In this document: positions 12,181-23,886 of the stretch, one piece after another
Layout: the number at the start of each line of letters is the position of its first letter
How positions within the stretch are numbered: position 1 is the first letter of the stretch
NCBI GenBank assembly: GCA_002682825.1
Contig: NOKP01000033.1
Coordinates: 372,001 to 436,000, forward strand
DNA from: Neonectria sp. B-13
Lineage: Eukaryota > Ascomycota > Sordariomycetes > Hypocreales > Nectriaceae
DNA: 64,000 nucleotides
Reading direction: 5' to 3'
Notes under the pieces: generated by a model
Seen by the model: the letters and a program-made list of their open reading frames with translations, nothing else
Database searches by the model: none
What the model was told of the DNA's origin: nothing
Program-made: the position numbers and the translations under genes

Positions 12181-13421
12181 TCACACGCTTGGTGGAGGTC
12201 CAGGAGGTGTACCGCCGCCACCACCCGAGTTCTCATTCTCAACACCACCACCCTCATAGTAAGTAGCTGCGGCGTTAACAGTACTAATCAGAGAAGAGTT
12301 AACGCCGAAGCTCAACCAACCGAGAAGACCATCGCTGACAGAGTTGCCCAGAAGCACGTAGTCGACAAACGGATCACTCGTCTCAGCAATGTCCTCTAAG
12401 ATTCCGTCTTGGGCGTTCGTAGTGAGATCCTGAGTGTTGGTCGTGTAGGGGCTATACTCTTCGACCTGGTAGATCAAGTCTTGGTCGAAGAAGACCTGAC
12501 CCACGTGAGTAGCAGTGGTGGACCTGATGGTGCCATTGCTAAGAGCGGTCGCATTGGTGTGTAAGATGACGTGTATGTGGGTGGTGCGTCCCTGGTAGTG
12601 GCCTGGGAAGAGTGTATCAAACTGGACGGCTCCATCTCCATCGGTCCGCTGGGCACCTCGCAGAAAGGTGGAATTGAGGTTCTCTGGGGCACTTTCGTAG
12701 TTGCCACCAGAGCTAACACCGGAGTAGACGCCGGTAGAGTTGCAGTCTACGTGGAGTCATTAGAACTTCAATCACGAGCCACATTCGATCAGGATAATTG
12801 ATTTCAACTTACGCCAGATCTCGAGGTATGCTCCAGCGATGGGCTCACAGGTCTCCGTGTCAACCACTTGCAGGTCAAGTGCCAGGTCTACACCAGCCTG
12901 AGCCTCGACAACGTCCTGGCGGACGTATTCTCCCGACACATCTACGTAGCGGGAGGGAGCGTTAGTAAGCCTCATCATAGTGCAGTACAGCATTATTATC
13001 CACCTACAGTAAGGTCCCACAACCGATTCAGGGGACAAAACACACGAGCTGTTGGTAGCAAAGATGGTCGACTCGGGTGTGTCAAGGTTGTAATCAGCAC
13101 TCGAGTGGTGAGAAACACTGAGAAGATCGGTTAAATCGCGGCCTGATTCTCTGCATTAACAACAGGTCAACGATACAGAACATCCGTCGTACCTTGAAGG
13201 TGCTCTCTCTTGAGCAACTTGGTAGCCATGGCAGTACGGCGCTCGACGGACCGCTTCTCAACGCCACGGGCCCGGAGTTTCTCAGCGCAATGGCTCAGAT
13301 CTTTCTTCGAATGCTGCAAAGTCATTTGGCGCTCCGCCAACTCTTGGTGGTGATCATGGCCAGGATGCGCAGAGACTGTCCCGGCCGCAAGGGCACCAGC
13401 GACAAGCTGAATGAAACGCAT
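12181..13421 (-). CDS. Secreted intradiol ring-cleavage dioxygenase-like protein
   Basis: Four exons are inferred (13421-13193, 13148-13008, 12941-12813, 12746-12181; introns of 44, 66 and 66 bp), giving 354 residues. The protein begins with a signal peptide (MRFIQLVAGALAAGTVSA) followed by a His-rich stretch, HPGHDHH. Then comes the family signature: SSCVLSPESVVGPYYVSGEYVR, IWHCN...GVYSG across the third intron, and GHYQGRTTHIHV, which supplies the Tyr and His residues expected to bind non-haem Fe(III). The C-terminus is a Gly/Pro-rich tail. Fungal members are extracellular and thought to cleave catechols from lignin or other phenolics. All junctions keep the frame. The first intron is short (44 bp) but its use restores the conserved reading. 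Confidence 0.88.
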
Positions 13422-15213
13422 GGTCAAGACGTACTAGAAGTTTGGGGGGTATAGAGCAAGAGACAAGCCTTAAAGTAAATGGCTTCGGTGTACTGGTTGC
13501 TGTGGTATTGGTGCCAATGTTGGAGTTGAAGTTCATTCTATAGCGATCTTGACAAGCTTTATATCTGTTGAAGGTGATAAAGGGTCATTTCGAGCCGTCA
13601 TCGCTTTCCTATTCCATGACACTTGGCATTGTTTGCAATTAAGTTGGAACTGGCAACATTTCGAAATGCCACCAATAATCTCCACTCCAGTCTTCCGAGT
13701 TTCCTGTTTGGCAAATGTATCATCGCGTTCATGGTCCCTTTGACGCCAAGACGTAACATACAGCGGGATAATGGAAGATCAATGTATGGATGAAGAAACT
13801 GATATTATCGTGGCGAAACGGGCCGACGGAGGAGAGTAATGTAACGATGCTGATTGGCCTTCCGGCATCTACAGGACAAATCCCGGGCCCCGAGGGAGTG
13901 TAGCAGATTTCAAGATGCGTCGTCACCACTGCAACGTCGTCAGGGGCTCTTTGCAACTTTTTAAAGGAAACAAGCAACCAACAGGCAAATCAGAGACGTT
14001 CGATTAGGGAGCCTGGTCGATCGGTGTGGTTAAATAACCCTGTCCACAGATGTGAATATTCTGCAATCCATAACTTTAGCACTCTATTTACCTACCTTAT
14101 TAGGTGTGTACCCAGGCCTTGACTGTTGGAACGCGAAACGAGCTACTGAAGGGGAAAGAGGGTCCGCTTCTACTTTCGGATGCAACCGCAACTGAGAACC
14201 CTGGTGTCTCTCTATGCAACCCTTAATGCCGCAATGTAACTCAGATAATTATCAGATATCCTTTTGTGTCATGGTTGATGTCTTCGGCAAGTGGGAGTCT
14301 AGCCAAGCGCTTCGGTAAGTGGGAGGCGTCTATCTGGAGCCAAGAGATCCATATTCTGTCTGCGGCAAGGGGCCTTCCTAAACAGACTAAGGCCACGCGG
14401 CCACGGATCGAAGAAACAGGGATCCATATACCTGACCAATTACTAGAGACCAACGAGACGGAAATTGTCCGTTTCGGTCGGCCGCGGCATTATTATCTGC
14501 ATACCCGCCTCGAATCACATGCCGGGAATATAGATTTAATAGGCACACATGCCAGCTCTCACCGCATCCGCTACCCTTGTGGCAAATGTTTACACAATAT
14601 TCAATTAGGTTAATCAACTCCCGAAACTGACCCATCTCACTTCCATCGTACTTGATGAGCGCTGGCCGTTTTGTGACCACGTTCGTCCACGAGCTTGGCA
14701 AAGTGCCGTCACTGCTGTGGTCATCCCGGTTTGCCTTCTAATGCTCGAGTATAATCAGAGAGAAGGTAATACTCCGGAGCATGGTGCATAAATCCCACAC
14801 GCTTTCTCATGGTCTCGCAGGTTGGAAATTTGCGTAGTTGCAGCTTGTGCAGGCAGACACCCTGATGCCACAACCAAATCCATCTCTCCAGCCTAGTATC
14901 GACAGATGTCACTTGAGACAAATCGGTAAAAGATGTGTGGAAGTAAGACCGCTCGAAGGAGTGGATCTACTCAAGAATGGAAATGCCCAACCAGGGTCGA
15001 GAGTAAGTCTAGACACCGCGGAACCTGGTGGTAGTGCGGCATTGAATATGATTGCTTGATCGTAGAGGGGTGGCCCGTTTCTTAGCTGATGAGATTCGTA
15101 GATGTAGGCAATGCATTTTGCAGTCGCAATGGCAGCGTAGCAACGGAGTCATAGGTTGCTTACTCCTCATCAATGTGAGACATATTGATCTATCTTATGA
15201 TGGCGGTTTCGTT
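13422..15213. other. Intergenic region, no gene recognised
   Basis: About 1.8 kb of ordinary composition with only short overlapping frames on both strands (none above 115 codons). None shows a domain signature or gene-like exon structure. The right part of the dioxygenase promoter lies at 13422-13700. Nothing further can be supported. Confidence 0.5.
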
Positions 15214-15612
15214 TCATTGATTCTCAATTGAACGTTGATGGCCCTCGTGCCCAGTATGCTGGATGACATCTTCAAGACATAGACGTTGAGGCGGCAGGAG
15301 AGTATTTGCGGGGCTTGAGGATGGGTCCCTGTGAGCTACCCTGTTGTAAGAACATTCTTCTTTCCTTGCCACGCAAGTTTGGCAGGGCTTTTTTAGGTCA
15401 TACGCCTGCTTTAAGCATACACAGAGGTCGCACGACTTCCGTTTCTTGCCTCTTACCTGTTCCCGGCGGCTGAAGGAGGCTGAGAAAGTGGAGCACGAAA
15501 AAGCTGATGTTGAAGGAAACAAGAATGAGACAGACCATTTCACACCAAGATGAGACGTGTGATGTGTGGTGATAGCACTGGATATGATACCTTTTGAAGA
15601 CTCAACAGCCAC
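15214..15612 (-). pseudogene. Broken Zn(II)2Cys6 regulator remnant
   Basis: The frame contains KKRKSCDLC, KKPCQTC and EECSYNRV, the recognisable core of a fungal zinc-cluster DNA-binding domain. The third metal-binding cysteine is a tyrosine (KQAYD where KQACD is expected) and an extra cysteine stands where Arg is usual (LCVCLK). A TGT-to-TAT change is a TpG-to-TpA transition, the RIP pattern read on the other strand. The open frame has no clear ATG of its own, and no Fungal_trans domain follows. It is either a dead relic or the first exon of an unrecognised gene; the lost ligand favours the former. Confidence 0.6.
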
Positions 15613-16299
15613 ATCGGTGATAAAGATGGAAATGGATCGAGGAAAGCAGAGAAAGAGAGCCAGCTCTCAGCCAGCAGGGACGCAAATATATAGAGATAGT
15701 GACACACTTTACTAGACTTGGTTCGGACGGATTCAACTTCCCCGCATTCTCCTCACGAAACACTGGTAGGCTTGGGTACGGAGGTATGTATATATTGTAA
15801 GAAAGTAATTAAGAAGGTTTCCTTTATTATCCTTCTGAGTCCAGTAGGGCTCTAGTCTAATTATAATGGAAAGTTCTGTTCTTGATTTGTTAGACCTACT
15901 TTGCTTCATTCTACGTATTTAGCGCTAAGAAGTAGTCTTTGGGGTTGATGATATCTTGAACTGTCTAAACTGTTGGCATCTACTACTTCTCTTCAAATCC
16001 TCCACTAAATGAGAAACTGGCTTAACATTCTACTGAACTTAGGGTGCTGCATAAACCGGACGTGGTGATAATTTTTATCAGGTTCTCCATGTTGATAGAC
16101 TAAATGCCTGCATCTGCTTTGTCTTGCTCAGTTGAAGTCGTTCTATAGAATAGGCTACCCACCTAGAAACAATAATAAAATATATAATAAGACTAAAGAC
16201 TTTATTATATTATTTTAGAATGATAATACTACTATTAATACCTCTTTAATTTAAATACTATAACATTGTGCAATAATGAACTCTAATTATATTAAATAT
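15613..16299. other. Intergenic, composition falling into AT-rich repeat
   Basis: No gene is seen. From about 16160 the sequence drops sharply to AT-rich, marking entry into the repeat that follows. Confidence 0.5.
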
Positions 16300-17310
16300 A
16301 TATATATTTATAGTAATTTTAGCCTTAGTTAATATTATCTAATAGATTAAGATAATACAATAGATAATATATAGTAGTTAATACAGTAAGATACTATACC
16401 TAGTACTATTAATCCTAATAACTTAAATATAGTAAGCTTTCCTAGTAATATAGTTTATATTAATATTATACTTTAAGCCTATTTTTATAATCTATCTAGA
16501 TCCCTCTCTCTAACCTTAATATCTAATTTATAAAAAGCTTATCCTAAACTATAATATATATAAATAACTATCTCTTATTAAGCTAATAAATCTAACTAGC
16601 CTTCTTCTCTCTTTCTTAATATATTATAATATAGTATAATATAATTATAATATATTCTACTTTTACTATTACTTACTATATCTTATAACCTAATAGTAAG
16701 AAATAGAGCTATAAGATATATAAAATAGAATACTATTACTCTCTAAATAGAAAGATTAAGCCTACTAAGTATAAGTAATAGCTTTACTAAGCTAAAATCT
16801 ATAACCTTAGTAGCTTTAAATCTAACTATATAATAGTTAGTACTATTTAAATAGTATATCTAACTATATTTAACTATTGCCTACTTTTAAATAATAAAGG
16901 TACTAAAATCAATAATATTAGCTTTATTAGAGAAGAAAAGGAGTTTCTTAAAAAGCTTACTAAAAGATTAGAAGCTAGGTTATACTAGGATAAAGCTATT
17001 ACTAATAAATTAACTAGAGACAAATACACCCTATGGTTCTAGGAGCTACTGGGGTGTATAGAGCTATTATAGATGGCTAGCTAGTGCATCATGAAATCAG
17101 GGGGAAACACAAGGATCAACAAGGGTAGGATTATATGCTAAGAACAGGGTTAAGGAAAAACTTAGACTGGATAGAAAAGGTAGATAGGTTTAGGTTAGAT
17201 GCAAAGGTTAATAAAGAACTTTAAAACTAACTAGGCTTAAGACAAAGAAATCAATGTGTAATACAGTAATTATTACACATTAGGTTCCCTCATAGAGGGA
17301 AATATATGTA
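16300..17310 (+). repeat. Unidentified ~1 kb dispersed repeat, copy A
   Basis: This stretch matches 54078-55065 in the same orientation over nearly its whole length, with mostly C/T and G/A differences. Its last ~200 bp recur inverted at about 33585-33760. The least mutated part (17020-17240) contains the phrase GGAGCTACTGGGGTGTATAG and ends in TGTAATACAGTAATTATTAC. One frame gives short peptide-like stretches with stops, but no transposase or polymerase motif could be identified. It ends ~35 bp from the HET gene stop codon. Confidence 0.7.
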
Positions 17311-17343
17311 TATATATTGCATCTTGCACCGCCTATCAATATA

Positions 17344-18430
17344 TTATCCATGAGGCCGTGGCAAGTTCTCAGAGGAGCCTGAATCCCGGCTCGGTTTCTC
17401 TTTCGCGTACTCATCCAAGAGTTTCTGTGCTGTCTCTAGTGGCACAGAAGCGACTTCGGCGCTTAGATACTATCCACAAACGAGTCAATAATGAATTCCA
17501 TACACAGTGGCATCTCAATAGTCCGATCTTCAAGCGACTTACCGTTGGGAAGACATCTGAAGGGTAGAACTTGAACTCCTCCATCAATCTATACAACGAC
17601 AACACCTGCCTCCACGGCACCAGCGTATCGCCCACTAAGAAAGCCGGAAACGAAGCTTTCGCAATCTCCTCAACGATCCAGTGCCGCTGGAAGTACGGGC
17701 GCGTCATAAACTCCACGCACCCCAGCCAGCGCGGCATCAGAAACGGCGGCTCACCATTCGGTCCCTCATCCCACATGTACTGTATTGACTTTGTCCACAA
17801 ATGCGTTGGCGAGTAGTCTTCCGGATGGCTCTTCCGGTGGCTGGGCTCACCCCAGTATGGCGGCATGGCCTCTTCAATCTCCTCCATGGTTGTTATCGTA
17901 AGGTCCGTGTGCTCGGCCTTCTCGCCTAGCCAGCCGACGACGAGATCAGCGTAATCGTAGATGTACTTTATCTCGCTTAGCTGTTTCGACTTCTCCCACT
18001 CATCGTTCTGATTGACGCAGAGAAAGTCGAGCCAGACACGCAGAACGCCTGGCCGACCGACATCGCCATCCCGCAATTGCGAGCTATTCGACGCGAACAA
18101 ATGCTTCAGCCAACGTGGGACGCTTTGCATACGACTGGCCGGCATGCGCTGGAAACGCTGTATAATACCGGGATAGAAGACGGCGCGCATGTGTCGCAGG
18201 ACTAATGCGAGATGCGCCGTGATGGTGACCGGGCGGCTGTTGGCGAAGATGGTTTCTGTCTCAGCCGGGTCGCCGTAGAGGGACGAGAGGGCGATGTACT
18301 CCAGTTCCTTGGAGTGGCGGACAGTGATAAGGCGGCATTTGATGGGATCGTCGAGCTTGTGCGACGGCCGTATCTCGAGCAGGCGGATCTCGCGGCTCAA
18401 GGGGTTGAGACGCCTGTATGAGATGGACAT
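17344..18430 (-). CDS. HET-domain protein, short form
   Basis: Two exons (18430-17543 and 17469-17344, 73-bp GTAAGT...ATAG intron) give 337 residues. The HET domain covers about residues 35-170, with YIALSSLYGDP, VWLDFLCVNQNDEWEKSKQLSEIKYIYDYADLV split across its conserved blocks, and VVGWLGEK. HET proteins act in heterokaryon incompatibility, where allelic differences trigger cell death. Typical members run to ~600-700 residues. Here the coding region ends in a short second exon right beside a RIPed repeat (17310), so the C-terminal half has probably been lost. The catalytic or signalling consequence is unknown. The exon/intron call rests on splice signals only. Confidence 0.8.
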
Positions 18431-19714
18431 TTTGGAATCTGGAGGCTTGGCAGGGACAGAAGATGCAGAAACAAACTGGGGCAGGGATGGGGTGCAAAGT
18501 TTATACTAAACGGCGTCCGCCCCGACGGCATAGACTCGCAGGCATGTCTCGCAATGGCGGACCACACACGCTCTAATGAGTGTAATCTGAGGTCATTACG
18601 GGCTCTTCTGATTTGTGGCTGTCCCCGAGTCAGAGCAGTTGACTTTCAACTACTGCGGCTCTTGGGCCGTTCTGGGGCTAGCGGTTTCCTAGCTGTCGAT
18701 GCCAACCTGCGTCATAAGATGGATGCACTTAGCGTAGGCTACCCCGCTTGACGATGATGATGCGCGATGCTTTCCCGGGTACATTCTAGAACACAGGACG
18801 GCTGCTACTTAAAGAGACTGGGAGGTCTAGAATCCCCAGACAAGTGTTTGTGTTAGGCGTGGTAACTCGTCTGAGTCGTGTAGCATCGTGGGAAACGCAA
18901 TATTTCTGCGTGGTAACTTAGCATGTACAGGTCACAATGGATATAAGCTTTATATCTATCCATAGGGGAATAGCTCCATCTCCACAAAGTCCCACCCACT
19001 AGGCTTACGGGGATAGCCGCAAGGTCCCTACGGTCCGACATTGGTGACCTGCCGACATCCATCTTCTCTGGTCTCAATCTCTCGATTTACAGCTAACTTA
19101 TTGTTTCTTCGTAATGGATCGAAGAGTAGTTCTTTATGAATCGCTGTGTTTACCTCTACGCACTTGTGTAAGAGGTTGAGCAGTACGACGGTCCAGAATC
19201 CGAAGCAGGTCGCACTGTTCTCTACACCATGCCCGCCCTCATCGTCCGTGATCAAGGCTATCAGCCGTATGTCATAACGCGGCCCCTACTCACAGGCACG
19301 TCATCGAATGAACTCGGCTGATATATGCCTGAAGCGTTCTTCCTAGACTCTTTCCCTCCATGGACAGCTTCCCCTGTGTTTCCTTCGCCGGTCCCATTAC
19401 CGGCCCCAGTCACTCCTTGCTGCAATACGACCTCCTCCTGGGTCTGGACGCCACCTAACTAAGGTGCTACGGCTTCATCTGGCTTTCCACTTATCTTAGT
19501 CTAGGAAACCCTAATAAGACTCCATTCAGAGGCTTTCACCCTTGTTAGGTCTAGGCCATCCCATGCAAGAAAATGACCGAGAGGCGAAATTCCCAGTTCC
19601 AGGCTAACACCTAATTCGCGTACACAGGTAAAGGCACTGGCTTGCTCGATCATTGCGTCATGGCCTACCTGCGAGGCTTTCAATGAGACTATGTCTTTAT
19701 TGTCTTCCTGATTC
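18431..19714. other. Intergenic, no gene recognised
   Basis: About 1.3 kb of normal GC content. A 44-codon Pro-rich frame starts near 19326 and stops at about 19460. No domain, splice pattern or repeat is identifiable. The HET promoter occupies the left end. Confidence 0.45.
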
Positions 19715-20107
19715 TTGGACTTTCTCGACCAGACTACCACCTCCGCAACCCAACTGGCCATATCCCTCCCTACACTACCAAAACGACAAATATCCTCGGC
19801 TTCTTCTACTTTCCAGGATGTACACGCTGCCTGTTATTCTGTGACTGCGCCTAGCACTCTCCCACCGAATCCTCCAACTTCATCTTCGGCCGATCCCGTT
19901 ACACTACCACTAAAGCGACACTACCCTGACCCTGCCCAGACGCCGACGAAGAGGCCCCGTGTGCTGCAGCCGGCCTCGAAACCCGCCTCTTCGCCTGACA
20001 GCACTGTCACTCAATCGTTCCCCGCCACAGCCTCAGCGCCTTCTCCTAGCGAGCAAAACACTACTAGGCAGGGTCCTGCTTCGGTAACCCTTCGACGCTG
20101 TCCTTGA
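19715..20107 (+). CDS. Possible Ser/Pro/Thr-rich hypothetical protein
   Basis: A 130-codon frame beginning with ATG encodes a low-complexity protein rich in Ser, Pro and Thr, with a basic patch KRPR near the middle. It has no signal peptide, membrane segment or recognised domain. The amino-acid composition resembles disordered regions of fungal regulators, so it may be one exon of a larger decayed gene rather than a complete one. No homologue is recalled. It is listed because the frame is long for this region, not because a function is evident. Confidence 0.25.
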   Translation: MDFLDQTTTSATQLAISLPTLPKRQISSASSTFQDVHAACYSVTAPSTLPPNPPTSSSADPVTLPLKRHYPDPAQTPTKRPRVLQPASKPASSPDSTVTQSFPATASAPSPSEQNTTRQGPASVTLRRCP

Positions 20108-20465
20108 CAATTGTCGTTTTACCATCAGATTCGCCAAACCAACCACATCGAATTTGTCAACCCACTAGAAAATTCCTGGAAAAGGAATATAACAATATGA
20201 ATGGTAGTCTGCTATAATATTCTCGTGAGGAAAATGAACCAAGACATTTTGTCTGCCTGTTCCTAAAGCAGTATACAGACTGAAAAAGGCCGCTCTCCAC
20301 TATAATTACATAAAGAATCACCATGACGAGTCGTGGCTTATTCTATTTCCTATTGATCCCGGGTAAGATTTAATTCCAGTATTTATAGAAGCGTAAATAC
20401 TCTTGATTTATGTTTGCTAATATATTACATGCTTCTAGCTTTCACACTCGTGTAGATGCTCCTTG

Positions 20466-21305
20466 TTAATCCTGATGTTTCTTTAGAACATCTACCAATG
20501 CCTGTTGTTCCCCAATACCGCTCTGCAGTCCCTGAATTGTCTTCAACAGCCCTGGAATGATTGTGCCAAGGATGTCCTTGTTCAAACCATCAAGCTTCTT
20601 CTCGAGCGCGATGTTAAGAGTGTGAGCTTGCTCGAGTGCCTTGTGATCCTGAGCGTCATGCTCTTGAGCTTTCTTCCAAGCGTCATACTCCTTCTTCTTC
20701 TCCGCGTCCAGATCCGATGTTAGTTTCGCCTCAGCCGCCTGGGCTGTGGTCAAATTCTTCTCCAGACTTAGAACCTTGCTCTAAAGATCTTATTCCTTTT
20801 TTTGCGCTTGAGCGAGAGTGGCCGTCAGCTGCTGGACAGTCCGATCAAGCTCTGCTTTCGCGCTCTGGAGACGAGAGATTTCAGCCTTGTCTTGCTGGTC
20901 CTGGGTTTGAAGGCCCTTGTAGAGCTTTTCGAGTTGCGCATACGACTGAAGGGGGTGCATCATGCCATCAACCGCAACGCGACCGTCTCCGAGAATGTAG
21001 TAGTAGCTGTCATCCGAGGCGATGGCATCTCTGATATGGCCGTAGTCATGGACTTGTTGCCATTCGTTCTGATGTCCCAGAAACCGAAAAAGCTTCCCGT
21101 CTGTATGAAGCTTGTAGAGGAAATCCTTTGTTCCAGCAATGGCAGTGAGGTTATCTGGGCCGCAGACAGATGACCAGCGCTGGTTGTAGGGATAGGTATA
21201 GTCCCATCTCCAGATGGACCCGTCCTGGTCTCTTCTGTAGAGCGCCCCATTGGCCCAAGCCAACTGCACAGCAGTCTTGGAGTTGTCGATGGCTGTGTAC
21301 CCCAT
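20466..21305 (-). pseudogene. Propeller/coiled-coil gene with two stops
   Basis: A single frame runs from ATG at 21305 to a stop at 20466, interrupted only by TAA at about 20787 and TAG three codons later, in the same frame on both sides. Residues ~1-125 contain tectonin/beta-propeller-like repeats (WANGALYRRDQDGSIWRWD, LYKLHTDGKLFRF). Residues ~130-280 are a continuous coiled coil that reads smoothly across the two stops. Both stops would be Gln codons if one C were restored (CAA, CAG), that is CpA-to-TpA changes. No splice donor lies nearby to remove them. The first 171 residues could still be made as a truncated protein. Confidence 0.7.
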
Positions 21306-22859
21306 GGTGAAGTATGCGAGGATTGAAGATTAAAGTGGTGAGAATGTGTTTGGCAAGCTGATTTGGGGTTTGTCTTCGAGGAGCTTTGTTTTCTTGTAGG
21401 CTTAGATGGTAGAAGGACGTCCTTATATAGATGTTCTAGACCTAGAATGCCGTTGTGAAAACAATAGCATGATGGAATTCTTGTGTTAGGGAAAGGTCTA
21501 GTACCGGTACCGAGGTACATAAATTGACCCTTGCGCTTATCTAGGTTACTGCATCTACTAGCATTTCAAATTGGTCAAATGTGATGAGTTGCGCATTCTC
21601 TCATAATGGCTTCTAGATTGGGATAAGCTTCCAAGTTAATTGTGAGTTGAAATGGATATAATCTTCCAATTCATGTACCATTGGCAAAGCCACAAGGAAA
21701 TGGTCAGCTGAATCGTTGTCAAGCAAACGACTCATTGGCTCTGAGTAATGGCTCCGACTTTCTAGGTAATCTTGGATGCGGAGCTATTGGACTAGGATGT
21801 GCATCTGACGCTGGTCTCCGCCCAGAGACCGTCAGCTTCAGCTGCTGACGAGTACTATCCTTGTCAGACTCAAATGGCAAAACAGCAACGCCACTAAATA
21901 AGCTAGCATAGGTATTGGGAAAATCTATACCTCTACGGGAAGATGGCGGTCATCTGTTCTACGAGCCCACTTTCGGTATTGTGTTCCACAGTCAGGTCAT
22001 GAGCAAACCGAGGGGTTGGTGTCATAGACGAATGCTAACCCCGGGTAGGCCACTCTCGGCCATGAAGGAGGTGAAATGCCGCCAAAAGATCTTTCAACTA
22101 TTGAACTGAAAGAAATCTGTGCCGAATAGTCCACAAGGAGGGAATACTCGGCAGTTTTCGCCCATTAGCTGGCCTGCCAGAATTATATGAGCCTCTCCCG
22201 TCATTGGAATCGCCGTGGTCTCTCACACTAGACAGCATCTGCATGCGAGCTGAAAGCTGAAATGCATGCGCTCAAGAACCCCTAGCAAATTGAAGACTAT
22301 CATCCGGAACTTCCGGCGTGCTCAACTCAACGATGTGTCTTCTATCCACTGGCGAATGCGAGCCCACTTTACGAGTCGCTGTTACCACGCCAGCTGCACG
22401 GCTTTTCTAGATTATAGCGACGCCAGCCAGGTGTGTCTCTCCTGGCCATTATTAGCCTGGAAATTGTAGATAGTACTTTTGTAACCCAACTGCGGGGTAA
22501 GGCGTGCGGACGAGCCGTTGGAGGGGGACTGCCAAGTGATGCCTAATATCGATATTTCGTATCCCATGAGGCCAGACATGAAGCCCATTTACAATCAATG
22601 CCAACAATTTTACTTGTCGGCTCAGAGCAATCAACGCGGGGCTGGCCGGTTTGACCTACTACGATTTGGGTTGACAAGCGACCGACTTCTTTCAGCTACC
22701 CACTGCTGCATCCTTCCGTGTCACCTCAACGAGAGGGAGCCCAGGGTCAGCAAGAGTGCTGAATGTTTCCACACCCTCGGCAGTTTCAAGATCTGTGTGA
22801 CCTGGCTCCTCCTGGGGATGTTATGTTTGCTCAGACGAGACGCGGGAAGTGACTCCATT
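21306..22859. other. Intergenic, no gene recognised
   Basis: About 1.5 kb with only short frames. The right end may hold the lost N-terminal part of the SDR relic that follows, but the nucleotide-binding Gly motif could not be found. Confidence 0.4.
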
Positions 22860-23400
22860 CTGTGATTACGCTCGCTGCCAAGACGTGGTTGCGCAAATTA
22901 AGCGGGACCGCGGACCCGTCGAGTAAGTATCAATGCATTTTGCAACTTCGACAGACATCCTTTGCGCAAACCCTTGCCATAGTATTCTGGACAATAATGC
23001 TGAACGCAACAACCGAAAGCCAATATGCATGGAATCCTTTGATGAGTTTGGGCCGGGGTTGAACTCAACTTGAAAGGGGTACGAGTCAAAATCCTCCAGA
23101 GAATGCGCATGCACTTATCAAGTCCATCACTAAAGGCCATGGATTGTTCTGTGTTGGTTCTACCAGGCATGAGAGAGTGGCGAGAGGGTTGTAATATCAA
23201 CATTGCCTCACGAGATGGAATCGTTAGTAGTCCCTCTGCCAGAGATACTCGGCACCCAAGGTCGGTCTCATAGGAGTAACGTTCTGCTTGCAGGCTGAGC
23301 TGGTAAACGATGGACACGGCGATGGTATCCCCGTGTACGCATTGCATCCGGGACCTGTCAAAACCGATACGACAAGTATACTTTCGGCGAGTGTTTCTTA
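22860..23400 (+). pseudogene. Short-chain dehydrogenase relic
   Basis: Scattered pieces in different frames follow the order of a classical SDR: QDVVAQIKRDRG and TDILCANP near 22885-22980 (the DILVNNAG region), a FGPGLNSTLKG-like stretch near 23045-23080, and finally QAELVNDG...IPVYALHPGPVKTDT at 23291-23385, stopping at TAG. Frameshifts and internal stops separate the pieces, and the N-terminal TGxxxGxG motif is missing. A splice-like CAG precedes the last piece. The gene is not functional as it stands. Its neighbours (GST relic, MFS relic, intact GST) suggest remains of a detoxification or metabolite cluster. Confidence 0.6.
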
Positions 23401-23464
23401 GTATTGATGGTACCGAAAAGTATTATGGTTGTGTACTCTTCAGCTTTTCTTTTGCTTTTTCATA

Positions 23465-23886
23465 GTTGATCTTCGTAGTATAGCAGCATCAAGATCAGGT
23501 GATGTACATCATGGGTTTCATTGCTTAACCCATCAAGGCTGTTAATGTCAGTTGATTGACGTAGTATAGGCGATGCTGTCTTAGTCAGGATTAGGGACGA
23601 GATTTAGGCGTGGCCCAAGGTATGACAGAATGCTGGGTGTCTGGCTGAGAATTACATCGCCATATTGGGGTATAAGGGGTGCGAATGGTGGTGGATTTAG
23701 GTGATCGCCTCGGTTCCTCTCGTAAAAGATGATCCCTTCCCCCTCCTCTTGGGCACGATCAATGTAAGGAACGCCGGCCTCCTCGAAGAGAAGGCGAATG
23801 TGTTCACCTCTGCCAGGAACGCCGGGACAGTATATGAGCTTGTAGGGAACGTCTTCAGCAGGGGCAGATACGGTATTGAGAGCCAT
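23465..23886 (-). pseudogene. Truncated glutathione S-transferase relic
   Basis: The first 101 codons (23886-23581) encode a GST N-terminal thioredoxin-like domain (VPYKLIYCPGVPGRGEHIRLLFEEAG, PPPFAPLIPQYGD) and stop after LVPNPD. Past the stop, homology to the intact GST at 27988-28833 continues to about 23465 (VNQLTLTAL, then a one-base frameshift, then THDVHH). The gene is therefore a decayed paralogue and not a real short protein. The C-terminal helical domain is mostly gone. The two GSTs flank the broken MFS transporter and share orientation. Confidence 0.75.

Noticed and set aside
12145..13454. Plus-strand frames overlapping the dioxygenase gene
   Set aside because: They are antisense to a well-supported four-exon gene and have no domain content.
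22898..23347. 149-codon minus-strand frame
   Set aside because: The opposite strand carries recognisable SDR fragments in order, so this frame is probably accidental.
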